Origin: Hortaea werneckii
Lineage: Eukaryota; Ascomycota; Dothideomycetes; Mycosphaerellales; Teratosphaeriaceae
Assembly (NCBI GenBank): GCA_037044905.1
Contig: JBAOKB010000184.1
Span: forward strand, 1-64,000
Reading direction: 5' to 3'
DNA length: 64,000 bases
Part shown: one piece after another, positions 54,543 through 64,000 of the stretch
Layout of the letters: each line of letters starts with the position of its first letter
Position numbering within the stretch: position 1 is the stretch's first letter
The notes under the pieces: generated by a model
What the model was told of the DNA's origin: nothing
Database searches by the model: none
The model's input: the letters and a program-made list of their open reading frames with translations, nothing else
Translations under genes and position numbers: made by a program

Positions 54543-54926
54543 TGTTACGAACACGTAAAATAGGGAACTTAATTGGCTAGGATAAGACAGACGCTAGCGG
54601 AATGGACAAGGCTAAGCGGAGACACATCCTAAAGAATTACGAGGAATAGAGCACCTTCGGTCACGTAAGCAGAGCGCTCTATAATCCGTAGGCACAGAGC
54701 GACAGAGCGCTCTATAATCTATAAGAACAGAGCAACGGAGCACGTTGCATAAAGACACGAATCTCTTATGTATATAACTAGGCACGTTTCTTACTAGGAG
54801 TTCGTGTGTTTAACTTATGTTGCAATCCGACTGTTAGGTAGAGAACCAACAGCCTTGTTACAATTAGTTATCCCACAACCTAGTTGTCTTAACACATTTG
54901 TTCTAAAGAGCTCTAAACCCGTAACA
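54543..54926 (+). repeat. LTR 4 (3' LTR of C), U3 type 3
   Basis: 384 bp, TGTTACG to CGTAACA. U3 is unlike types 1 and 2, with two copies of GAGCGCTCTATAATC; the R/U5 part from GACACGAATCTC on is nearly the same as in all other copies. The PBS-like TAGGGTCGCAAC still follows (54935-54946) before the sequence turns into AT-rich unrelated DNA, as if a 5' LTR plus leader had been joined there. Confidence 0.75.
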
Positions 54927-54956
54927 CTACTTCGTAGGGTCGCAACATATAACTAT

Positions 54957-56987
54957 ACGAATTAAGGACTTTACTCTAGTTAATAGACTAGATATAGTAG
55001 GCATTATATATATAATATATAGCGCGCCTAATATATAAATATAACCTACTATTAGGGCTATACTCGGATCTCTCTCCTATACTAATAGCTTATTCTAGAG
55101 GGATAGGAGTAGCTAGTTACCTATATACTCTTTGCCTTTATAGTCTAGTCGCCTTAATAGTCTATTAGCTAGATTTAACTTTCTAGCCTAATACTTAATT
55201 ATAAAATTAAAGGTAGCTAAAAAGGTAGCCTACCTTACCTACCTACTATTTAACGCCTTTACTCCTATAAAACCTTTTAGATTATTATAGTTAGTAAGTA
55301 CCTAAATTATATATATTATACCTTCGAGGTAGTAATAGAACTACTTAAACCTCTCTATAATAGCTAGTAACTCCTTATTATAGGTTTTATAGTTATACTC
55401 TACTAAGTTTAATTTTCGAGACTAGAAAGTAATTAGATACTACTATGTAGGCTAGTTATATTTAAGTAGTAGCTATAATATAATTACTATAATAGCGAAA
55501 GCTAATATATCTATCTCTAATTAAATAGGGGTACTTAGCTTATAGTAATAAAGGATTAGAGTACGAGTAAACTTAGCTTTTAGTATATATAATATATACT
55601 CCTTGTCTACTCCCTACTTAATTAATCTAGGCTTCTTACCTTCTACTACCCCCTTTAATAGTCTAGTTAATAAGGCTATAATTTTCGAGTAATTATAAAT
55701 AAACTACTAATAAAAGTTAGTAAATCTAAGTAATACCTAGACTTTATATAAAGTTATAAGGCGAGGCTACTCTTCTACTATAGCTACCCTATAGTTATCT
55801 ATTAATATACTAAAGGTAAATACTATATAGCCTAAAAACTCTACCTCCCTTATAAAAAAGGTATACTTCTTTAAGTTTATAAATAAGGAAAACTTCTAAA
55901 GCCTTATAAGTACTTTATAAAGGTCTTATATATAGTTTTTATATAAGTCGCTATATACTAAGATATTATCTAGGTATACTATATAATAGGTATTAACTAG
56001 CCCTACTAGGGCTTAGTTAATATATAACTAAAAAGTCGCTAAAGTATTAGTTAGCCTAAAAGGTATTACTATATACTCGAAGTAACTATACTATATATAA
56101 AATGTAGTCTTTTACTTATTACTTTATTTAATAGGAATCTAATAGTATATATCCTTTAAATCTAAAGAAGAGTAGTAGGTAGCCTACCTAAGTCTATTAA
56201 GCGTCTCGCTAATAAGTAGTAAGGGGTACCTATTCTTCTTTATAATTATATTTAAACTATAGTAATCTATATATAAACGTAAAGATCTATCTTTCTTAGG
56301 TATAAATAGGATAGGCGTACCCGCTTTACTTATAGAGTACTAGATCTAACTATTTTAAAGTACTATTTCGAGGTACTTTTAGAGAGTCTATAATTCCTAC
56401 TCTAATATAGAGTATAGAGGCCTATAGGAAGGCTTTTAGCTAGGCTCTAAGTTAATTATATATTTAGTACTATTAGGCTACTTATACTATATAGCCTCCT
56501 CTATATTAAATATATTAATAAAGTCCTAAAGTTTAATAGGTAGCTTTACTTTATCTCCTATATCTTAAAAAGTAATAGTAAATACTTTTTCTACCTTTCT
56601 TAGATCTTTATAGAATCTATATATATCCTATATATATATAGTAGGCGCCTTACTAGCTAGTATATACTACTAGCGATTATTACTACTATCTATAACTACT
56701 CTATTCTATTAATACTATAGCCTTCCTAAGAGGAGTTTACTACTAGTTATTTTAGCTATATAGAAAATACTAGTAGTACTCTATACTTTGCTAAAGGAGT
56801 CTATAAGTCGTAAGTGTACTATATATACTCCTTTATAGTAACCCTTCTCTCTATAGAATAACTCTATAGAGGGGAATAGAGTACCTTAGATCCTCTTTAA
56901 GTTAAGCTAGAGAGCTATATATTAGGGAATTATATTAATTTTAGCTAGATTATCTAATAGGTAATTTACTAGTTTATACTAGCTATA
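54957..56987 (-). mobile_element. Old, heavily RIP-mutated gypsy fragment, minus strand
   Basis: Very AT-rich. Read on the minus strand, a protease-to-RNase-H series is recognisable with many TAG/TAA: FIPKKDRSLRLYIDYYSLN and then PLLLI (RT front, about 56200-56320), SSLDLKDIYYQI, the catalytic YLDNILVYS (about 55965-55990), LKKYTFFIREVEFLGYI (about 55850-55880) and an RNase H-like KELLAII (about 55360). It is a different gypsy lineage from A-D (YLDN instead of YIDD) and much more strongly mutated, so it is older. It has no LTR within the window; the left end abuts LTR 4 plus leader and the right end abuts LTR 5, so later elements broke it. Confidence 0.7.
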
Positions 56988-57335
56988 TGTTACGAACACG
57001 AGAAGTGATTAGATAGCAAGCGAAGGAATGACAAGCTAGAACTACTAGACAGTTACGTAATAGAGCACGAAGCCGCGCACGTAACAGAGCGCTCCCTATA
57101 ATCTCTAACAGAGCGCTCTCTACTAATCTCTTAATCTCTCGAGAGATTACGATAGAGCAACAGAGCATGTTGTATAAGGACACGAATCTCGTATGTATAT
57201 ATCTAGATAGGATTTCCTCGTAGATAGAGATTTGTGTTCAACTTATTGTTCTAACTTACTAATTAGAAAGAGCAATATTACTTTACACCCTTGTCTTAAC
57301 ACTCCTCTCCGCTAGAGACTAAACCACGTGACCCT
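56988..57335 (+). repeat. LTR 5 (5' LTR of element E), diverged type
   Basis: Starts TGTTACG and contains GTATAAGGACACGAATCTCG, a diverged version of the TATA/R region of the other LTRs, and CTTGTCTTAACAC. The 3' end is uncertain (about 57330-57385), because the ending differs from CGTAACA. The following leader TTTAAACACCCTTAAGGA is shared with A-D. Confidence 0.65.
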
Positions 57336-57817
57336 AGATTACCTAATCCTATCTGTAAGATAGGTCATAGCAACTTTAAACACCCTTAAGGATAAGTTAA
57401 TTAAGTAGGAACACGGGGACTCCCGCCCTAAGTAAAGTTAGTAGTTCGACAAGCCGTAACGACAAAGGAAACGATAGAGCATCTAAGGTAGCCAAGCTAG
57501 ACCTCTACTATAGAGATCGCAACAAACTCGAAGACTAGCTTAACTAGATGTCTCTATACTTTAAGTTTAACGAGATTACGAAGGATTAAACCTTGTTTGC
57601 TAGCACCTACCTACGAGGAAGGGCTTAGTACTAGATAAAACCTTATGTTACGAAACACCTTAACGACGAAGAAGATAAGCTAGGACTCTTTAAAGATTTT
57701 AGGACCTTTAAGAAGGAGCTTAAGAAAATCTTCGGGGTATATAACGACAAAGAGGTTATAGTTCGTGTTATCTAACACCTTACGTAGAAGACTTTGGCGT
57801 CCGATTATATAGCTAAG
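56988..57817 (+). mobile_element. Element E: 5' end of a related gypsy element, cut by D
   Basis: LTR 5, leader and the first part of a gag frame with RIP stops. The piece KPYVTKHLNDEEDKLGLF and the preceding segment are homologous in layout to the gag N-terminus of A-D but diverged. At 57817/57818 it stops exactly where LTR 6 of D starts, which indicates that D inserted into E. The rest of E should lie beyond D, outside the window. Confidence 0.65.
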
Positions 57818-58198
57818 TGTTACGAGCACGGTTACGAGACGGTTAGACCCGAAGCGATTAGCTAGTAGGGGCTAGAGGAGACAAGGGTCACGTGACTAGT
57901 ATATAAGTAAGCGCTACCTTAGTAGGCGACTAACTGCATATATGCAAGTAGTCGACTAGTCGACGAGCGACCGAGCGATTACTAAGCGACTAATCGCTAA
58001 GCGACTAGGCGATTAGATGTATAAAGACACGAATCTCTTATGTATATAACTAGGCACGTTTCTTATTAGGAGTTCGTATGTTTAACTTATGTTGCAATCC
58101 GACTATTAGGTAGAGACCTAACAGCCTTGTTATAATTAGTTATCCTATAACCTAGTTGTCTTAACACATCTGTTCTAAAGAGCTCTAAACCCGTGACA
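57818..58198 (+). repeat. LTR 6 (5' LTR of element D), U3 type 2
   Basis: 381 bp, TGTTACG to CGTGACA, the same length and type as LTRs 2 and 3 but with independent differences. It retains the intact TGTTACG start that LTRs 2 and 3 have lost to RIP. The five bases before it (CTAAG) are the candidate target-site duplication. Confidence 0.85.
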
Positions 58199-58258
58199 CT
58201 ACTTCGTAGGGTCGCAACACTTTAAACACCCTTAAGGAACTTTGTACCTTAGACAACA

Positions 58259-61200
58259 ATGGCTCTATCCGAGAACCGAGACACTAGCGTTTAGTAGCGT
58301 ACCTACGACAACAATATTAAAGTCGCTAAACCGGACTACTACTATAGCGATCGATCGAAGCTCGACGATTAGCTTAACCAAATAGCACTTTACTTTCGTT
58401 TCGAAAACATTACTTAGGATCCTAAGAAGACCTTACTTGTATCCTCTTACCTTAGGGGACAAGTCTAACAATAGATTCGACCTAGACTACACGAAGTCTT
58501 GCCCTAGAACATCGACACCGAAGGAATCTTTAATAGCTAGGACAATTATATTAAAGCCATTCGAAATATTTATGGGTTAAGTAACGAAAAACAAGTCGCT
58601 ATCCGAGTTATCTAACACTTAAAACAGAAGACGTCTACTTCGCAATACACCGCTAAGTTTAGGGAGTATTTAGGCAAAACTAGGTAGGATAACTAAGCCT
58701 TACTTACTATGTATTACACTAGACTTAAGGACGACGTTAAGGATAAACTTATGCGCTTAGGTACATCTCACGACACTCTCGAACTAATAATTTAGGATGC
58801 TATCGAAATTAACGATAGGCTCTACGAGAGGAAGATAGAAAAACGCTATAATGGACAGTATCGCGGACGATCTAGCTACAACTCTACTAGCTAGACTAGA
58901 GGGTCTCGTCGCGATCCGGACGCTATGGAATTGGATATTATCTAGCGCAAGCCAAAAGGAAAAGGCATGCGAGGAGCTAAGGGAAAAGGGAAGTTCTAAG
59001 GGAACAACAACAGAGGAAAGAAACGAGAAGGACCGGAGTGCTACAACTACTACAAGATAGGGCATTACGCACGAGACTACCGCGGACGAAAGGTACGACC
59101 GTAGGAGTAGCTTAACATAATGCTAGTAAAGGAACCTATTAACGAAGCAAACGATGGACGAGGCGCCTACGATGTATTAAAACTCGTTAAGGAACCGAAG
59201 ACGGAACTAGACCATAAGGCTATGTATTAGACGGGTTGTTACGACGACTACTATAAAACCTATAACTTAGACAAGCTAGCAAGTGGTCACTATCCCAAGA
59301 AGCTACGTAAGGCTAGGATGGAATTTAACGCGATGGTACGAGGCTAGCCGCTATAGCAGATAAGAGACTTAAGAAATTCCCGGAGAGGAAGGTCTCTACT
59401 ACCATTTAATTAGGAGGACGCAACTCTACAAGAAAATACACCCCCCGAGTAGGAAGAAGAACTGCTAGGAGAAGAAGAATCTCTACTAAACAACGATACC
59501 GAACTAGAACTAACGGGACTAAACCTAGAATAACTACAAATGATCGCCTAAATAGTCGCTACGACGGATAACGATTCATCTAAAGAAGAATATACCGACG
59601 ACGATGAACCCGACGACCTCGAACTATATTATTTCGAAGTCTTAGGAGTAGGACTAGCTCGGAGAATAATCCTCTTCATCGCGAACCAATTTGAAACCGT
59701 ATTCCTATAGATCTAAGGGAAACGACGACTACACCCGATCGAATTCGACAATATACTCGACCGATTAAGAGCAATGTTTTGGACCTATAGACTCGTTAAC
59801 GTAGACTACGACGCAGCAGCATACGTATAAGAACGACTACCGATTAGAAGTACGTTTTAACCTAATGGAAGCTACATTACGCCTAACGGAATCTATATCC
59901 CAAGAAGGCTTAGAGAACGAATACAAGTAGTTAAAGGACGATTCCACGAATTACACCGGATCTAGGAAGTATATTAGGAAGACCTTATATCGTTAGAAGC
60001 AATAAAACAGAAGTTAACTAAGTTAGCAAGCCAATAGGAGATAAGACCCATCGGGCAACTAGTACAATTACCGATATAGAGAAACATAATACTAGGGCAC
60101 GTTAAAGCTACTATTAAAGGACAAATTAAGGTATTAATAACACAAGGAAAGGTTATCCTAGGCCTACGATATAGACCCCTTAATTAGGAAGTCTGTCTCG
60201 AAGATGCTAACTCGCTAGGATACTATTTAAAAAACGAAGGATCCCTATTAATAGGAGTAGTCGCTAGGAAGTAAACATTATCGAAGCTCCCATAGCATTA
60301 GTAGCACCGGTATTCCGTACCAAATGCATTATTAATGGACATACGACACAAGCTATAATCGATTCTGGAGCTAGCGGAAACTTTATATTAACTAGCTTTG
60401 TCTAGCGAAACGGGATCGCTACCTAACGAAAGAAAGACGGCGGATACGAGTTAATGGTCGCAGATGGATTATCCCTATCCGAAATAGATAGCGAAACAAT
60501 GCCGCTAGTCCTAGCTATCCAACAGCACTACGAGACTATTAGCCTAGATATCGTTAACATAGCTAGTTACGATATCGTAATAGGGACACCTTAGTTAGAA
60601 AAGCACAACCCTCTAATAGATTAGAGGAAAAGAGTACTTAAGTTTAAGCGATGCGGTTGCGCTACCGACATCTACCCTATACATCGATAGCGTGCGATAG
60701 TAGATAAGGAAAGATAGTTCTGCGAATTAGAACGTTAACCAATAACATACTCCGACAAAAACGGCAAGGAGATAGTCTCTATAGATACTAAGCTAGCCTA
60801 GCTAGGTTACGAGGTAAGAGATAAAAGGAGAACTAACGTACCTCTAGAGATCCCTAAAGAGTTTAAGAAATAGAAACCGCTCTTCTAGGAAGAGGAAGGA
60901 TTAGCCGCCTTACCTAGACATTATCCATAGGATTACCGAATACAACTTTAGCCTAGCAAAGATCTACTATAGGGGCTACTATATAGGTTATCCGAAAAGG
61001 AGCTCGAAGAGCAACGACGATGGCTAAAGGCAAAGAGCGACAAAGGATGGATAGAGAAATCCTAATCGCTAGCCGCTTTACTAGCAATGTTCGTTCTAAA
61101 GAAAGGAGGAAAACTACGAATAGTAATCGACTATCGACGACTTAATAAAGTTACGGTTAAGAACCGATATCTACTACCTAACATCGAAGAAATGCAAGAT

Positions 61201-63645
61201 CGACTTACCGGAGCAAACTAGTATTCCAAGATTAATCTACGAGACGCATTCTACGCCGTACGAATGGCTAAGGGAGAAGAATAGAAAACAGCCTTTAGGA
61301 CGCGCTATAGACTCTATTAATTCCGAGTTATGCTAATGGGACTTACAAATGCCCTAGCGACATGTTAACAGCTCGTTAACGATGTATTACGAGATCTACT
61401 TAATATAACCGTTATAGCATATGTCAATAACATCTTAATCTTTACCTAAGGAAGCCGAGAACAATATACTAAAGATGTACAGGTAGTGCTAGAACGACTT
61501 AGCATAGTAGACTTTAAGACCGCACCCGAGAAGTATAAATTCTACAAGAAGGAAATCGAATTCCTAGGATTTATTATTAATACTACTAGAATTAAGATGG
61601 ACCCAAAGAAAGTATAATCTATTAAGGAATAGCTAACACCGAAGAACGTTATAGAAATCCAAGCCTTTCTAGGACTCGCGAACTATAATAGAAAGTTTGT
61701 TAAAGGATACTCCAAACTTGTAATCCTACTTACGAGTCTTACGAAGAAGGACACTAAGTTCGTATAGACGGAGAAACAATAGAAAGCATTCCAACAACTT
61801 AAGAAAGCATATATATAGTTACTAACACTTATGCTATTCGATACGAAGAAACTAGTACAAGTCGAAACCGACGCATCCGATTTAGCGATAGGTGCTTGCC
61901 TTACTTAGGAGCATAATGGCAAAAGACACCTAGTAGCGTACTACTTAAGGAAGATAACGCTAGCGGAATAGAACTACGAGATTTACGACAAAGAACTGTT
62001 AGCGATTGTTGTAGTATTGCGACACTAGAGAGTTTACTACGAAGGAGCTATAGGACTAACGATATATACCAACCATAAGAACCTTTAATACTTTACAACT
62101 ACTAAGGATCTATCGCGTCGACAGTGTAGATGGTTAGAGCTACTCGGACAATACAAGTTCGATATCTAGTATATACTAGGGAAGGACAATGGGCGCGCAG
62201 ATGCGCTAAGTAGAAGAAGCGACTACATAGAAGGCAAGGAGTAGAACAAGAAAACATTGCTTAAAGTTAACAAGGACGGAAGCCTTACTATAGATATACA
62301 AGAGTTTAACAATATACTCCGAGTTCTACGAGATAAACAAGAAGAGTTCCCTATCGAACATAGGAAGTACTAAGTTCTACTAGAAAAGGAACACGAGTGC
62401 ATTAAAGATTACTATAATAGCTAAACCATGGGACATCTAGGAATTATAAGAACGATCGACTTAATTAGACGGAACTTTGCCTTTCCGCAGATGCGGAAAA
62501 AGGTTACTAACTACGTTAAACGATGCGATAGTTGTTAAAAGAATAAAGCATTACGACATACGAAGTATAGCAATCTCTAGTTCCGAGAACCTTCGGACAC
62601 ACTATAGAAAGAAGTTACAATAGACTTTATTACGAAGTTACTACCATCCGAAGATCTAGCCATAGGAGTTATCTACGATTCGATACTTGTTATAGTAGAC
62701 ACCTTAACCAAGTATGTACACTTTATACTATACGAAGAATTAATAATAGCTATAGAACTCGCATACCTCGTACTAGACAGGCTTATTAGACATTATAGAA
62801 TTCTAGAAAGCTTTATTATAGACAGAGACAAGCTGTTTACATCAAATTTCTAGAAATCGCTTATAGGACAAATTGGAATTAAGCATAGGCTATTAATAGC
62901 ATTTTACCTAGAAATAGATGGTTAGACCGAGAGAACGAATTAGTTACTCGAAGCATACCTACGGCACTACGTTAACTACGCATAGAACAATTGGGTTTTA
63001 CTATTACTAATAGCACAATTAGCCCTAAACAATAACGCCTTAGAAACGACAAAAGAATCGCCATTCTTCTTAAACTATAGAAAAATACCCAACATGTTTA
63101 TAGAACCGAGAACATTAATAAAAGCCGACAAAGCTATAATAATAGTAGAGGAATTGTAGAAGGCACACACTATAGCCCGAGATACAATCCGACATTCGCA
63201 ATAGCGAATCTAGAAACAGAGATTTAAAGAATTAAAAACGGCACCTTAACTTAAGAAGGGGGATAAGGTATATCTTCTAACGAAGAACCTAAAAACAAAG
63301 CGAAGAACGAAGAAACTAAATTATGTTAAAGTCGGACCGTTTTTAATTGCCGAACGAAAAGGCGCAGTTAGCTACCGACTCGAGCTTCTACTAGACGCCA
63401 AAATCTATCTAGTATTCCACGTATCCTTATTGGAACCCGCACACCCCGACGCCGTACTATAAACAACGTTCTACTACTAGGAACAAAAAGACGACGAATA
63501 CGAAGTCGAAAAAATTGTAGACTACGATAGGAAGAGTTAGCAATATCTTATTAAGTAGAAAGGATACCCTAGCGACGAAAATACATAGGAACTACTTACT
63601 AACCTTAACTGCCCGAAGATACTACGCCGGTACTACTAGAGAAGT
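58259..63645 (+). pseudogene. Gag-pol of element D, many RIP stops
   Basis: Gag ATG at 58259. The zinc knuckle near 59035-59085 reads ECYNYYKIGHY.RDY (first Cys kept). Protease DSGASGNF is near 60360-60385 and RT near 61080-61600, with the catalytic site altered to YVNN near 61425. RNase H is at about 61860-62210, integrase at about 62380-63000 and the chromodomain at about 63495-63610. Stop codons are frequent but fewer in the protease-RT part than in A. Confidence 0.8.
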
Positions 63646-63652
63646 TAATGGA

Positions 63653-63985
63653 TTAATCCATGTTACCTAGGGTCTCCATTATTAAAGGAGTAAGGCCTAC
63701 TATAGCAGCCGCCGTAGGACAGTTCTCGTTAGCCTTAAAGGCGCCTTCCGCATCCATTTCCGACGCAAGACATTTAGCTTTCCGAGCCGCCCGACCTTTA
63801 GCTTAACGAAGAATCTTCTTGTTTCGTATTAACCGAGCTATTACGGTAGCCAACAACTCTTTATCCTTATCTACCTTACGCTAGTACTCCTCCCGAGTTC
63901 GATCTAAGGATTCCTAAGACATGTTAACGCATTTCTTGCCTTAACGGACGCATTCGGAACACCGAAGGTTAGTTAAGTTCGACAT
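63653..63985 (-). pseudogene. Antisense ORF of element D: Cys cluster plus coiled coil
   Basis: Minus-strand frame from ATG 63985 (MSNLTNLRCSECVR) to TAA 63653-63655, about 110 codons, with a handful of TAG/TAA at likely former Gln codons. The motif R-C-x-E-C-x-R-x3-K-C is the same as in the antisense frame of C, followed by a charged heptad-rich stretch (KVDKDKELLATVIARLIRNK) and an Ala/Lys-rich part. It lacks the N-terminal 40 residues present in C. It directly abuts the end of the integrase/chromodomain frame. Confidence 0.55.
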
Positions 63986-64000
63986 AATAATGCAAAGATA

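Larger units (their letters stand above)
48118..54926 (+). mobile_element. Chromovirus copy C with antisense ORF
   Basis: LTR 3, a gag-pol region to about 53950, an extra region of about 590 bp with an antisense reading frame, then LTR 4. Up to about 52429 it is nearly identical to B; after that it is distinct and closer to D. Its LTRs (types 2 and 3) do not match in U3, so it is also a recombinant or a rearranged copy. No target-site duplication was found around LTR 1/LTR 4. Confidence 0.8.
57818..64000 (+). mobile_element. Chromovirus copy D (continues beyond the window)
   Basis: LTR 6, a full gag-pol region and the antisense ORF; the 3' LTR is outside. It appears less RIP-mutated in places, with more intact Gln and Trp codons (for example CAACAGCACTACGAG near 60520), and represents an independent insertion into element E. 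Confidence 0.85.

Noticed and set aside
36374..54926. Interpreting A-B-C as three independent insertions
   Set aside because: They share single LTRs between units, lack target-site duplications, and B has a sharp A/C switch; recombination explains this better.
1..64000. tRNA, rRNA or CRISPR array
   Set aside because: No cloverleaf-like or rRNA sequence was noticed, and no regularly spaced repeats other than the retrotransposon LTRs; by eye only, so a dedicated tRNA scan could still find one.

Overview
The window looks like a filamentous ascomycete (Pezizomycotina), probably a Dothideomycete. Reasons: compact genes with short GT-AG introns of about 50-100 bp, typical fungal orthologues (NOB1, NOP10, LCL2, MCM5, SPO11, CAF-1 large subunit, SSL2/XPB, bL27m, AP-1 mu), HET-type accessory genes, and a transposon block carrying the C-to-T mutation pattern of repeat-induced point mutation (RIP). 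The class assignment is inference from protein resemblance; no rRNA, tRNA or other marker was seen.

Layout. (1) 0-8.4 kb: an intact RA-PH domain gene front (562-2304) whose C-terminal continuation hops between frames, an unrecognised minus-strand gene that also looks frameshifted (3.66-5.5 kb), and about 3 kb without a clear gene. (2) 8.4-28.6 kb: a dense housekeeping block: NOB1 (18S rRNA 3' end cleavage), a Cut12-like spindle pole body coiled-coil protein, divergent LCL2 and NOP10, an alpha/beta hydrolase, MCM5, a secreted Cys-rich protein, SPO11 head-to-head with the CAF-1 large subunit, SSL2, and a small one-helix protein. Splice sites could be placed to the base for most of these. (3) 28.9-32.6 kb: a small mitochondrial-type protein, then accessory material: a frameshifted fragment of a HET-associated kinase-like family and a short HET-domain gene. 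(4) 32.7-35.7 kb: mitochondrial bL27m and AP-1 mu, head to head.

(5) About 35.75-64 kb: a sharp switch to transposon sequence with no intact gene. It holds four Ty3/gypsy chromovirus copies on the plus strand: A (from 36374), B (from 42254), C (from 48118) and D (from 57818, running off the window). It also holds the start of a fifth, different element (E, 56988-57817) and an older, very AT-rich gypsy fragment on the minus strand (54.95-56.99 kb). Gag, aspartic protease, RT, RNase H, integrase and a C-terminal chromodomain are readable in order, with almost no frameshifts, but peppered with TAG/TAA at former Gln and Trp codons. A, B and C form a tandem array sharing LTRs. B is a chimera: its first half is a near-copy of C and its second half a near-copy of A, with the switch inside an 18-bp interval of RNase H. 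This implies a 5.86-kb unequal exchange after most of the RIP had happened. C and D carry an extra antisense reading frame (Cys cluster plus coiled coil) after the integrase; A and B lack it.

The genes do not form one pathway. The left 35.7 kb is ordinary euchromatin with replication, chromatin and cell-cycle genes (an MCB box lies upstream of MCM5). The right 28 kb is an inactivated, probably heterochromatic transposon nest.
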